A DNA stretch of 42,500 nt from Trachelipus rathkii (Eukaryota > Arthropoda > Malacostraca > Isopoda > Trachelipodidae), in NCBI GenBank assembly GCA_015478945.1, contig JABUQX010097506.1:1-42500 (forward strand), written 5' to 3'. The notes beneath the pieces were generated by a model. It saw only the letters and a list, made by a program, of their open reading frames with translations. It was not told the DNA's origin and searched no databases. Every line of letters starts with the position of its first letter. Position 1 is the first letter of the stretch. This document shows, piece by piece, positions 1 through 13,055 of the stretch. The translations under genes were made by a program, and so were the position numbers.

Positions 1-230
1 GGGAGGATGAAGATTATATAAGTTAGTCTAGTTTTATATATATTATATATATATATATATTTATATAGGGTACTCTATATATCTACCTTAGGGATATTAA
101 CTTATTATTTTTGATTATATCCCTATATATATATTATATATATATAATAGTATATCTATATATATTATATATATATGGGTAATTAGGGTAATATATATAT
201 ATTTTTTTTTGAGGTAAATGGTACAGAGCA
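1..230. repeat. Imperfect (TA)n arrays at the window edge
   Basis: Three short TA/TATAT blocks are separated by fragments such as GGGTACTCTATATATCTACC. No gene is visible. Confidence 0.8.
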
Positions 231-1140
231 GGTAAAAACGCAGGCCTTCTCGCTCTTCCGCTGTTTGTGCCCTCTTGGGACTGTATCTTTGTCGCATATA
301 TCCCCTGGGTGCGTAGGCGCTTGGGTTTTTGCCCCTTCGCTTGTTAAGGTTACCTTGCGCGAAGTTACCTCTTGGCTGTGGTTACCCTCGCGCCCCTGGT
401 TGGATCTTTTTCCAGAGCCGCCTCTCTTCCTTTTTTATCCTTCTCGGCCCGCTTCTCTGTCGGCGCGGCCGGACGCCTGGCGATGTCTTACGCGGTCCCC
501 TGCGCTTTCCTATTCGCCGCACTTATCTGTTAGGTCTCGCTCAGGTATCTTCTCCTTTCTCTCTTGGAGTACGCCTACTTCCCGGGTCACGGTATTCTCC
601 CGCGACTCTTCGGCCTTCTTATTTGCCTTACTTTTCTTTGTTCTAACTGTTGCGTTTACTTGCACCTGCTATTGCTTCTCTCTGTACCCTTGTCGTCGGT
701 TCCCATCACCCTTCCCCTCCGTTGTTGGCTTCGGTCTCTAGCTCGCGCGTGTATGCGCGTGGGCAGGTGGCCTCGCTTGGAGTCGGATATACGCGTGTTA
801 CTCTCGACGCGCTCACACGCTCGCTATCTCGCGGGATCCTTTACTTCGTTGTGTCCGCTCTCTAGCATATTTTTACATCGCAGATGTCTGGCCTGCTTGG
901 CGCTTCCATTATGATCTGCGCCTTCGATGGTCATACGAGTCATGGTTTCTCCTGTGCTGTCTTCCTATGGGCTAGTCTCACTGGGATCCTGTCAGAGATT
1001 GCCGCTCTGCTCATTCGTGCTCTGGCGTCTTATGCACCTGCAATCCTCTCGAACACTTCTTTTGTATAGCGCTTTTCATGCCCCCCTCGTATTGCCTCTT
1101 TCTATCTTTAGTCTCCTGTTCTCTCCTTCTCGAGGAAAGT
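230..1140 (-). other. GC-richer, strand-skewed stretch, possibly decayed LINE 3' end
   Basis: About 900 bp are C/T-rich on + (G/A-rich on -) with many CpGs, quite unlike the AT-rich surroundings. Minus-strand reading is rich in Lys/Arg/Glu and contains PRGYMRQR near its low-coordinate end, similar to RRGYMRSR at the end of the LINE relic at 32.8 kb. That similarity is weak. The plus-strand open frames here come from the skew and are not taken as genes. Confidence 0.3.
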
Positions 1141-1430
1141 AGGTCGGTCCAGTAAGATTGGGTGGGAACCATTTTTACTCTCTCTCGATGATATAGACCT
1201 CCATGATGAATTTTGCCATTTTAGCACCTACACCCAATGCTTTATTTACAACCACTCTTTAATCCTGTACGCATCCCACCTATTCCACATTGCATAACTT
1301 TTGAATAGCTTTTGTGGGGACTTTATCAAAGGCTTGCCTAAAGTAAGATAAATAGATATCATGGTTCCTTTGTCAATGCAGTAGTACATATCTAAATTTA
1401 AAGGTTTGATTTTGACATGATTCCCATTCT
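1140..1430 (-). pseudogene. Non-LTR retrotransposon reverse-transcriptase relic (CR1/L2/Jockey-like block)
   Basis: Minus-strand translation of 1376-1260 reads IDKGTMISIYLTLGKPLIK, then SPQKLFKSYAMWNRW. This aligns by eye with the conserved LINE block in which a 'YLDF.KAFDKVPH..LL.KL' pattern carries the first catalytic Asp of the RT. Here Asp and Phe are lost, so it is dead. Further along, around 1170-1140, the DNA resembles a decayed 'GVPQGSVLGP' block. Flanks give no clear ends. Confidence 0.6.
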
Positions 1431-2071
1431 AAATCTGAGAACTCATACAGTAATTTGTTTCATGCCAAATGTTTTCTTATAATTTCAGTAATTTCCAAAT
1501 TTTTACGAGCAGTGTTAGGTAAATGGCTATATGTCTAGTTTTGCTTACTAGTTCTTTAATAGCCACATATGCAGTTTGCCAGTATGGCTGTAGAGTCGAT
1601 ATGTTAGCGAAGTTTAAAAAATAAAACATGGCTTTGCAATACGGCTGAGTGCTCTTTTAGGTACCCTCTTTTGAATCTTCAGATATTCTAATCAGGCCTG
1701 CAGCTTGTAATTGGGATAATTGTTCTAAGTAGGATTTACTTTCTTTACATAAAATTCAAATTCTGTTAGTCCTATTTATTAGTGTAAACCGAGAACCAAC
1801 TAGTGGATTATCCCCAAAGACGGAAGCGATTAAAAATAAATTTTGTGTAAATGTCCATTATATTGAGATATGTGTGCTTGCGTCTGAATTTAAATTCTAT
1901 ATAAAATATGTGCAAGAGTAGATAAAATTAACAAGATATTACTAAGAAATCTAAAAATAATCTAAAAAAAAGACTACTTGAATATCACTTATATGGCTTC
2001 ACTGAAGTGAAAAATTTTATATTTATAATAATGTTAAATCTCACTTCCCTTAAATTTGGGATTTTTAAGTT

Positions 2072-2127
2072 CAAGCACCCTAATTTATACAGATCCACCC
2101 TAATATATTCAGACCCATCCTAATATA
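2072..2127 (+). repeat. Three-unit ~20-bp minisatellite beside a TA array
   Basis: CACCCTAATTTATACAGAT, CACCCTAATATATTCAGAC and CATCCTAATATATT follow one another and merge into a TA array at 2126-2160. Confidence 0.75.
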
Positions 2128-2159
2128 TTATATATATATATATAATATATATTATATAA

Positions 2160-5100
2160 TTATTATAGTAACTATTATGATTATAAGTAGTATAGTTATA
2201 TATAATAAATATGATAATTTTATACATAGAGACATATATTTACACTAGTAATAAGAATATTTATATATTATTAACTTATTCTATATTAATGCCATAATTA
2301 TATATTTAGTAAGTATAGGTCTCGAGGTAATCACTCTGGAGTTACTCTCTCTATAGTGGTAATGTGAGTTTAATATAATCCTCACTTAGTGATACATTTT
2401 GTAAAATATATAATGGAGTAATTTGTGTTTGCTGTATTATTAGCACGGCCTACTTCTTTGAATATGTATTTAATCGTCTTCTGTGGCTATATAAAATTTA
2501 CCTCTGCACACAGTGTGTTCATTTGTCTCAAACGACCTTGACCACTTCCTTTTTAAGTGTTCAAGAGTGCCTTATGCAGAGACTTTCGCGGGTATGTGTT
2601 ACCTTTATATATTAACTGTGAAAATGGTAAATTTATTTCGATAGGGCTTCACCTGCCGATTTCAAAATTTTTTTGGGCCAGTATACTGGCAAAATGGTAC
2701 TCAAATGTAACATATAGGAAAATGAGAATTAAGGTTACTAACTATAAGATAACCTTGCGTCTCAAGACGTAATCTGACCATATAGATTACAATACTGAGA
2801 AGTAAAGTACTTAAATCGCTCTTATAAGGGCTTAAAAAAATATATGCAGAGAGAGACATATTAACTCTTAGAAATAACATGAAATTGGTTATAATTAGAG
2901 ACGCTAACAACATCTCACCTGGAGTACCGTTTCTCAAAGGGTAATGCTTTTAAGAGCTTCATAAAAAAATACTCATGAGACTTGAAATCATAATCAATGG
3001 GCAAATTATTTGGTCAATCAACTAGTAAGTAGAGAGAGTGTATTACAACAAGGTGAATATTGTATTTTCGATGCTTGAAAAACTGTCTGTCATTTAGACC
3101 TGTTGAATATTATAAATATTTTATATATATGATAAATTTGTATTGATTTAGTGAATCAAAGTGAAAGATTTAATATCGGTAATGTTATTAATCATTATAT
3201 CCATATTTATAAGGTTATATAAAATATATTTTGATACTTTGTGTGTATTATGTGTTAATTTTAGAAATGTAAAAGAAGTAATTACAATATATAAAATATT
3301 ACTAGGTTATATATTATTAATATAATAAAAATGCAATTTAGTATCGGAAATGTTAAATTATATATATATTATTATTTATTATATTTTATATATATATATA
3401 TTAACTATTTCACTTTAAATGTGTATTATAATACTTTTAAATGTATAAACCTATTATAATGAAATAAATATTATTTTTGTGAAAATATATATATATGATA
3501 TATGGTTACTCATTTAATATTAGATTCGAGATGATAAGTAGTGGACATAGAGGTGATGATTTTATTAGGAATTTCTTATAGGTTATAAGGTATAGCAGGT
3601 CTAGTAATTAGGGTGAGTAGAGTATTTGAGTGTAAATTAAAAGTGATGTAAGTAATTATTAGTCTTATTAGAATAATTATTATGAATTTTTGAGATATTG
3701 TGTGAGTATAAATAAATTTCTGGTAATAATAGATTATTTTTTGTAGGATAATGGTAGTTTCAATGCTTTGAGTCATAAAGGTGTTGGGACTTTTCATATA
3801 TTAACCCGTTTTGAGATAGAATTGTTTATCAAATAACTAGGATAAGTTATGTGAGGGTGAATGTGAGCTAATTTTACGATCAAATTAATTGTAATGGTAA
3901 CTGTATAATAGATTGAGTGAAGATTAAATAAAACTTAGTAGTTTATTACACAGTTAAAATGATATAGATTGAGTCAAAGTAAATATATGGAAGATATATT
4001 TCGAATATAAATGCTTATTTAACAATACCCAAATTGTCATATAGCTAGACCTAAAATAAGATGATGACTGCTTTAGTTATAACTCTATTATATATATATA
4101 TATATATATAATTAGTAGATTATAGATACATTTATATTGCATATATACTAGGATAGCTGTGTGTATATATATGATAAGAAATTTATCTGATAGAGACTCT
4201 TTCAGGAATATAATATTGAAAAATAAGTATGGAATTTCTATTATTATATATAATATACCTATATATAAGCGTAGAGGTAAAAAGGGTGGGCTTTTATGTT
4301 AAAAATAATAATAACTATAAAAAACTAAGATTTTATAAGTGAATAAATCATTGAATATATTTAATAATCGATGTGGGTAGATATCCTTATTAGTTTATAT
4401 ATATTATATATAAATGTATATAGAATATGGGGATTTTTATACTCACCTGACCTCTGAGCTGAAGTTAAGATTAGATACGCGAATGATGTAACATAATTGA
4501 GCGCATGAACTAACTATAGTATAGATATATAGAGTTAATAGTCATTCATGGTGATTTTTAATTTTTCCAGCATTCATAGGAATTTACCTTGTTTATATGG
4601 ACCAATAGTTAGTATTTGTATTTAAAATTGTTAATATGACTAGAATAACTTTTTTTGAGCCAGATGGTCTTATGCGAGCTAAACAAGATATGATGCAATA
4701 TTAGACTTAATATTAACTAACATTGAAAGTATGGGGTGGATGAGATTATAGAGTTGAGGAGAATTTAGGATTTAGTGACATAAGAATTTTATAATTAGAA
4801 TTTATATATAATGAATGTGATATTATGGGTACATAATTGGTACAATGTATAATAATGATAGATACATAGATTTTAGATAAATGGGATATTTTATCATTTA
4901 TCGAGATACTTGCCTTAGTATAACAATTGACTGAGATTAAAGATGTTTAAGACTAAAAATTAGTTTTAATATGTGAGGTAAAATTTTAAGGCAATATTTT
5001 AAATGGATAATTAGATCAGTATTATTTTATATAGATATAAACCATTGGTGACAAAGAGAAATGTTATGGTGAATATAGGGTATGAATATGAAGTTAGGTA

Positions 5101-8100
5101 ATAACAATTAATGAAAGGTAGATGCTTTAATAAATTTATTACCGGTTAGATATATAGGGTAAGTAATGATTAGAAAATTATTAGAAAATTGAATGATATT
5201 AACAGTAATATGATAAGTGCTAAAGTAGAGAGGAAGAAATATATTTAGCAGTGGATAAGTATTAATAGGTAAGTATGATAGAGTTTATTTAGTTATATTA
5301 TATAATAAATTTAAAAGTTTGAAAAGTTAACGTAACTTGGTTCAAATTAAATAAATTGTAATGAATTTAGTTAGTCGATAAGTAAGTAGTTGGTATACAA
5401 CATTTCTGCTTATATTGCACCTCTAGATTGAGCTACTTAGAGGAGATTATAGATAATATGATTTTGAGAGATCATATAGTTCTTGTATAGCTATGTCAAA
5501 TAAGTTAGATACTTCGATATGTATGATTTGATGTAATAATAGATATAATTAAAATAGTTTATAGTATACCTTTGATCCTAAGTAAATAGCTAGCAGGTCA
5601 CTTGATGGTAATATAATTTATTGTGTTACAGAATTCTAAAGGAGGGTGTACCGCATTATCAAAGGCACTGTCTTTGTATTTTTAAGGATTTATAATCACT
5701 ATTTTGGTATGAGGTACTAAGGATGAAATTAGCATATGTTTGTTACTTATTTATTATAATGAAAGGTAGTAAGGAAGATTGGGCATATTGGCCAGTTAGG
5801 ATAACTACATTATGAGTTGTAAAGGTCTAGAGTAAAAGTTTGCGAAGTCTATATAATAATGAGGTAATAAATAATTATCTTAGATCTGAAAAGTATATAA
5901 CAAGACTTGATAATATTGATAGGAAAAAGTTAAAGTTTGTCTCATTAGAGTTTTAACTTGAGCTTTTTTTATATTGATGAAGATTGTGGATAGTACAAAT
6001 AGGTGCAGTACACACGCTTGTGAGTTAGATCAATAGCCAAATAATCACTTACTGACTGTATTGAGTTACGGAATGAAGCAAAAGGTTGTAAGGTAGTATT
6101 GTAAAATTTTATTATGCTTATTGTTGCAAATAAGTCTTTTGACATAATGTAAAGGGTTTCCCTTCAGATTTCATGTATGTATGGTCTGATGAAGAACGCA
6201 TTTATTATTGTCTATTAGCATGTGGGATAATAATTTTTTATTTTTAGGTGGACGTTGCTAAATAAACTACTCCTTTTGAAGTCTATAAGTTTGAGTTTGT
6301 TTTTGTGTGGATTTGGACTCTAAATGAAATTGTTGCCCCAGTTATATCTACTATGTTAAGTCATTATAGAATCAAACAAGATATCAGATTCGTATAAATC
6401 TTGAAAGATATATAAGGAATTTAGTAGATATCATACAAAGATATTTTTCTCATATTTTAAATTTTCATCGTATTGTTTGCGGATTTATATGTGTTCGCTT
6501 AGAAGGGGAAAGAGCTATTATGCATTTACAGTATGTTTCTAGTTTTGTTATACAACTCTATACTTATTACCTTCATTGTATTTTCGCCACAGAGTGTCCA
6601 TAATAGATCAGATACGGTGCTTTCTCAAACACTAGATATATAGTACTCAAGTTACGATATAATTTGCTTCATTCGGTAATCTAAGCTCTTTGTGCAATTT
6701 ACAAAACCGAGTATTATGTACGTAATAATATAAATAGAAAAGCGCATGGTCTACATTTTATTCACTTCGCCCACTAGAGGTCATATTTGTTCAGACTATT
6801 GCTCTAGAGAGATGTGAGAGTCTTGCGCTGAATGACTATTTGTTAAATTATTTATATCGTCCACGGTGGTTGAATTTGCGTTTCCTATATAGTTCTCACG
6901 CTAGATGGTTACATTTCATTTTACTTTCTGTCTTCTGAACTCATGATGAATATGCTCTGACTTCTTAATGCAGTCGTTAGAACTTTATTAACTATGTCCT
7001 TGAACATATTTTTCCTATTTACCATTGCATTCGAACCGGTATGGGGTGGCGAGGTGTGATAATACAGTTAGCATTACCAGCATATAATATATTTAACATT
7101 CTTTTATTATTATATTTTATATTTGGCTTTAGCTATCTGTGGCCAACGACACAGCTTTAGGGTGTGCATTATCAGCGTGTATATTTGACAACAAGTAGCT
7201 CATCACAGTATGTTTGGCAAGCAAATAGGTAATTACCGCTTTAATATGAATGCTGGATATTAATATCATACATCGCAATAATGTTTGTTTAACAAGTAGC
7301 TAATATAGGAATATTTAAGTAAACTCTTTTAATAAAATTAAGTACTTATATTGATTATTAGGTACTAAGTATTAGTAAGTAATATGTGCACAATGATATT
7401 TATTTAGGGTCCACTTATTTATACAAGTAAGACTTATGATATGCTAGTATGAGAGAGATAAGCAGCGTAGAGGCACTAGGTAATGTTGATTATTATCACT
7501 ATGGTAGTTTTAGAGGTGAAGTAGTATGAGGAGAGGTGAGTGAGTTTAGAGGTATAAATGTTTTTACTACGTAGAAAGTGCGATTTTTCAAGGGAATGAA
7601 ACATATATTAAGTTAACAAATATTTTATACATATTATTGATATAATAGCAGTAAGGTCATAATTCTTCATATAGTAGAGGCTCTAGGATGGATAAGAACT
7701 AGGGGAGCATAATAAGAATTATGATAAGAAAGATGCCATCTATTGATATTAAAGCTAAAGGAATTATCTTTTAGTATAGGGTAGTTTAAATTTTGGAATG
7801 GTTTGCCAAAGAGGTTTTTGATGTATTTTCAGATTTGCAAATTTAATGAAATGGGTTATGGATAGGTCTATATATGTGATGTGGTTAGTATCATAAATAG
7901 TATTATTACTATAAGAGACGAGGCATTGGGGGCTTTTAATTACAGTTAGTTATTAATATATTAGATTAGCAGTGTGACATAACTTAATTGTTAAGTATGC
8001 TGTGTGAAGATATTAGTTTATATGTAGTAATATCTAATATATCATTTTTTTTTTTATCTTCTTTTTTTGACTAAGCGCAATTGTATAGGTATTTTTTATT

Positions 8101-8870
8101 TAGTACATAATAATATATATTATTTGATAAGTACCTATAAGGGTGCTTATTGTGGATTTGCTCAATGACATTTAGATTATGTTTAGTATGAGTTGACTTG
8201 GATAGTTAGATTATGCCTATATTTGTGGTTCTTAACTGTCTCTATATTTTAAATATGTTCTATATGTTCTTAAATAAGTTGGAATTTAGATATTAAGCGC
8301 TAATATATAAAGATCCATTTTCCAAAAAAAAATTCAAATCATAATTGGTTATATGAAATCTTACTACGATTATAATGATTGCGTAGATGGCATAATGTAT
8401 TTTAGGAGATGAGGAGGTTTACATATTATTTTAGTCGAAAAGAAAATAGTCTGAGCGTTTTCTAGGGTTGATACTGTGATTAATGGATGTAGTGTGTAGG
8501 GTGTTTAAAGCAGAATATGCTCTTTCATAAAGATTTCTTCCTAAATTTATAAGTATTATAGTGCATGTAGTTTCTAATTTTGTGTTTGTTAGATTATATA
8601 ATATATACTACAAATATAGGATAAATCTAAATTTACCGGTCGTCCATTACAGTGTTATGTAGATTATTTAAAATAACTATACTATAAGGTAAGTGTATAT
8701 ATGTTAGTAATATATAGTATATATGATCTTATATATATATTTATATAATATAGTATAATATATTATATATATTATATTCATATCCTATGATGAGGCTTTC
8801 AATTAAATTGCACAAAGAGTCAATGGATATAATGTTGAGGGTTTGAAGAATAAGCTACTGGTTAATACAT
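2160..8870. other. 6.7 kb of AT-rich, C-poor DNA without a recognised gene
   Basis: Only short random open frames occur. From about 3.3 kb the + strand is visibly poor in C relative to G. Short TA arrays lie near 3360-3405, 4090-4112 and 8690-8780. No splice-bounded exon, RNA gene or transposase motif was recognised. Confidence 0.6.
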
Positions 8871-10340
8871 CGTTGATTTACTTCTCAGTTCCTACCGAAC
8901 TCGTAGCTGGAAATCATTTAGAAGAGCTCTAAGCAGGGGCTTGGGTCAGCTGTGCTAATTAAGGTGACAGTATTTAATGGATGGACATATGATCACTTGA
9001 TGTGTTTTGTATGTAAAGCAGGATTAAAAGATGTGTCGCGAGCTCCCAGATTGGATTGAATATGGAAGTTGCTGTATTTGATTTGTCATGGAGCTCTCAA
9101 AACTGGTTTAAAGCTGACAAATATGGATGAATTTGATTAAGAAGATATTTAAGGGCTTATCTTTTATTATTTAACGGATTTTGCCACTAGAAAGGGACTT
9201 CATGAAATTAAAGGCTCTGGGAAGAGTTTTGCTAAATGTTTGTTTGAAGATGGGTTGAAAATGTAAATGCCACAACAACAGCCATTCGATTGCTTCCAAG
9301 ATTTCGAAAGTACGTGGAAGAAGTTGGGAATTGAAAATTCAAAGTGTTTGGAAGGTGGATCATATTTAAAAGATCCCTTATTACATGCAAAGTTGGGGTT
9401 TTTCCAAGCAGTAGCTCGTCTTGGAAGGATTTATTATTGAAGTTTAGGTGAACGCCTTGACCCTTCTTGTAATGATGATCTCTGTATTAGTTTAAAACTT
9501 ATAAATGAAAGTAATTCTAAACCGGACATTTATTGTTCGACCGTCAAAGTGTTTAATGAAAATTACCTTTAAAGATAACAAAAAATTCATAATGCAGAAA
9601 TATGGACTGTATAAACAGAAATAGAGGGAATTAGGATGCCCTGTAGGCTGCAAACTGAATTTTTAAATTTGGACATATTGTATGTTATTCTTGCAAATAC
9701 TTATCCGAAGTTAGTAGAAAGAAGTCTCTTAATATTCATCAAAAGACTTAAGTTGTTTGTCACCGAGATAATGCTTTTATAACTTGAAAGAATTATATGT
9801 GTGTTAAAAATTCATTGACATAGCGATTGATGGTTTTTGCGGCTGATTATAATCAAAGAGGATTATGAACTTTTGATATCTAATTCCTATGTCCTTGAAC
9901 TTCTGAAAAGTTTTGATGAGAAGGAAGATAGACTCGATCAACTTTTCATTGAATTTTTAAAAGGTATACATTCAAAAGAAACAGAAAATTTGTAACGCTG
10001 ATTTTCTTTTAATTTCATGGAATGCCTTCTGTCAGAGAGGTTTCCTCCGACAAACAACTTGTCTACAAGAATTTCGTGAGATCACTTGTTGCTAAGAGTT
10101 TATTGTGAAGAAATGAAAAAAATATTGGAGGGGTTGATTATTGTATTACAGATGAGATGATGTCATACTGCCGCAATGCTTCTTCAGAGTATAAGGAATA
10201 AAAAGAAAACTATGTGCCAAAGAAGCAGAAACTCTGGAAGGTGAAAAAAAAGGAATTAGTAGCTGAGATTAAGAGACGAAAGAAATAAGAGAAATATTGT
10301 TCCAAAGGACGAAAACCAATTCATATTTTAGAAGAGAATA
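8870..10340 (+). pseudogene. Decayed intronless coding sequence, family not recognised
   Basis: One frame is protein-like from about 8946 to 9790 despite several stops, with segments such as GWTYDHLMCFVCKAGLKDV, QPFDCFQDFESTWKKLGI and DPSCNDDLCISLKLIN. Frameshifts then move it to KEDYELLISNSYVLELLK (about 9870-10000) and GVDYCITDEMMSYCRNASSE, followed by a Lys-rich tail (about 10130-10340). The stops I read in these frames are all TAA or TGA, where Gln (CAA) or Arg (CGA) would fit. The lack of introns suggests a mobile element ORF or retrocopy. No catalytic motif was recognised. Confidence 0.5.
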
Positions 10341-10667
10341 ATATTTTTTTAAACAGTCATAACTTTTTTAAGATTATGTACTTATTTAGGTGGGCTTAGT
10401 TAAAATTAATAATTTTTTGTAATTTGTTTTAGAGAAAAGGAAAATATTTTTTTATTTGAATTTTAGAGAAAAGAAATGTGCAATGTTTTTATATTTTTGT
10501 GTACATTTTGTTTTTGTAATTTTTATTTTGATAAAGTAAAAGAAAAGGGAAAAAATGAAAGCCAAGCAGGGACTTGGTAAACATGTTTGGCAGATATTTA
10601 GAAAATTAATTGATTGTGTTCATAAATTTGGCTATATAAATAATTTTGGAAGTCATGTTTGTAAACA

Positions 10668-10812
10668 AAAAAAATATATATATAATTTATATATATATAT
10701 ATAATATATTATATATTATTATATTATATATTTATATATATCATTAATATATATATATATATTATATAATATATAATATATATATAAATATTTATATATT
10801 ATATTATATATA

Positions 10813-10845
<33 letters not shown>

Positions 10846-10936
10846 AGTATAATATATATATATATATATATAATATTATATAATATATATTATATTATAT
10901 TATATATATATATATTATTATATATATATATATATT
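10668..10936. repeat. Long imperfect (TA)n array
   Basis: About 270 bp of TA with frequent TAA/TTA slips follow the decayed coding sequence. The array ends at TTGGGTAAAATCAG, where a small palindrome (GTAAAATCAGTATTTTAC) begins. Confidence 0.9.
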
Positions 10937-11399
10937 GGGTAAAATCAGTATTTTACAGGAAATAAAGAAATAAATGGTGTAAAATGCCCTTCAAATTTCA
11001 GAAATTCATTTCAAAATTGTGTGAGATAAATATTTCAATTACTTTAAGAATTAGATATATGCTTTTGTAATATGCAATTGATTGCAGTTTAAGAACCTTT
11101 TAATTGAATGTTGTACAGTATGTGTTTGTTTGATTATGTTGTATTTTGTAATGAAGATTACTGCTTAAATGTCTATTAATGTGACATTGAGTTATTTGTA
11201 TTTACACTATTTTTATCATTTCAAAACAATAACCCAATTTGAAATTAATTATTAATAATTTAATTAAGTATTGTAATTTATTTCCTAGAGAGAAATTTGA
11301 TTTGGCACATTGAATAAATATTACCAGATGTTGCAGTGAATATATCTAAGCCTTGGTCTTTCCGATGAACTTTCAACAAGCATTTGAATACAGAATCAG

Positions 11400-11656
11400 A
11401 GGTTATTATATATCTTATATATATATATATACTAATATATTATTATATATATATATTATATATATATATTACTATATTATATAATATTAATATATATATT
11501 ATATATATATATTATATATTATATTATATATATATATCTATTTTATATATATATATATATAATATATTATATATTAAATATATATATTAGGTATATATAT
11601 TTATATAATATTATATATATATATATATATATATAATATATTATATATATATATAA
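11400..11656. repeat. Long imperfect (TA)n array, left flank of a palindromic element
   Basis: About 250 bp of TA/TATAT. The apparent Ile/Tyr-only frame here is a translation of the repeat. It borders the foldback element at about 11.7 kb. Confidence 0.9.
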
Positions 11657-11714
11657 AAGATGTATATTTTCGTATGTAGAGGTTAGTGTATATCCATATG
11701 CGATATCACAGACT

Positions 11715-12066
11715 ATATATTTATGATGGTGGTTCATGACGTGGTTGCATGAAAAAATTACTAACTTTTTTACTATTGATCCTATCAGTGCGAAAGTTTC
11801 AGAGCATGTATAATTGTGGAGGATACACCTTTTTTATAGAAATAAATTTTTTTTTATACCCAACAATTTAGCAAAAATTCCAAAATTTCCAAAATTTTGT
11901 CAATTTTTAAAATTTTTGAATTTTGACAAAAGTGTTGGGTATACCAAAAAATTTATTTCAATAAAAAAGTATCTCCCAATTATCTTCTCTGAAAACTTTT
12001 TGTAGATGATCCGATAAAATAGGAAAGTTTGATTTTTCTCTGTGCAACATGTACACTTGCCCCTGA

Positions 12067-12072
<6 letters not shown>
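11715..12072. mobile_element. 360-bp palindromic (foldback/MITE-like) element inside TA arrays
   Basis: The two arms pair over about 170-180 bp around an axis near 11897. Matching stretches include TACCCAACA/TGTTGGGTA, TTTTTTAT-GAAATAAATTT, GGAG-ATAC, TTTCAGAG and TTGATC/GGATCA, with scattered mismatches. TA arrays lie just outside on both sides (a short gap on the left). This suits a TA-targeting MITE or one that carries TA at its tips. Confidence 0.7.
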
Positions 12073-12118
<46 letters not shown>

Positions 12119-12139
12119 ATATTATATAATATCTATATA

Positions 12140-12197
<58 letters not shown>

Positions 12198-12222
12198 GTG
12201 TGCACAAATGTCACCCGCTCCC

Positions 12223-12262
<40 letters not shown>
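12073..12262. repeat. TA arrays with an embedded fragment of the palindrome terminus
   Basis: Two TA arrays (12073-12194, 12227-12260) bracket a 32-bp island at 12195-12226. The island, GTGTGCACAAATGTCACCC then GCTCCCCC, resembles TGTGCAACATGTACACTTGC then CCCTG at the right end of the palindromic element. Confidence 0.65.
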
Positions 12263-12264
<2 letters not shown>

Positions 12265-12352
12265 TAATCTGCAAGATCATTATTGGAATTTAAAAGCAAA
12301 TCATAAATAAGGTAGCAACAGTTTGATGATGTAGTTATTGTCTATATTCTAG

Positions 12353-12490
12353 GAGGTTGATCTAGAAAAACCTGGGAAACTACAAAATAATGAACCACAG
12401 AGAAATATTTCAGAGAAGAGAAAGCTTGATGATAGTCTTGATACTGATGGCTCTTCTGCGGGCATCTCTCATAATCAATTTCAAGAGAAG
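12353..12490 (+). CDS. Accessory gene exon A
   Basis: It follows a TATTCTAG acceptor and ends at AAG|GTTAAC. It is 138 nt (46 codons), phase 0 to 0. It encodes a charged, low-complexity segment (EVDLEKPGKL at the start, NQFQEK at the end). A second AG three bases later (exon start 12356) would also keep the frame. Exons upstream, including the start codon, were not recognised. Confidence 0.6.
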
Positions 12491-13024
12491 GTTAACTCAG
12501 TATTTATATATATATTATATATATATATATATATTATATTATATGTTATATTATATATTATTATAATATATATAATATATATATATTAATTAAATTTATA
12601 ATATACTTTGCAGAATTTTGATGTTAAAGAAATTTTAAGAAGGACTTCAAAAGGAAAAATTGTTTTGAGAAATTATGAAATACATAAACAACTTGAAAAA
12701 GCTCATAGAGATGATGTTGTTGAAATTTTGGTTGACTATTGCATTGAACAGGACTATTGTATTGGGGAGTAAGTTTTGTTTTCTAATTAAATAAACTGAT
12801 TCATAAGTTAATAGCAACATAAAATTTTAAAGACTTAATTATATTTATAAGGTCAGATAAACAGTTTAAGAAATGCTGTGAATATCTAAATTCCATAAAA
12901 GCTAATTAACATTGTAGAGCTTGGCATTAGCAGTGAGCAACTATAGATAATTAACCTTTGTTTATAATGTATGCTTGTAGTGAATTTATTTTGAGTGAAA
13001 ATTTTCAATTATATATAATTATAT

Positions 13025-13055
<31 letters not shown>

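Noticed and set aside
265..1142. Overlapping plus-strand open frames of 60-158 codons
   Set aside because: The region is pyrimidine-rich, so stops are scarce; the frames overlap one another and show no motif, signal or splice context.
2000..2030. CACTGAAGTGAAAAATTTTA as the 5' terminus of the transposon
   Set aside because: It matches the reverse complement of the 3' end only with a 4-base insertion, lacks subterminal repeats nearby and has no matching TAC target duplication.
6188..6200. GATGAAGAACGCA resembling the 5.8S rRNA core
   Set aside because: Only about 13 bases match and nothing around it resembles rRNA.
10940..11380. Search for upstream accessory exons (start codon or SAM domain)
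   Set aside because: AG/GT pairs exist, but no frame gives a family-like peptide, so no exon was called.
11384..12262. Tyr/Ile-rich open frames
   Set aside because: They are translations of TA microsatellites or of the palindrome arms.
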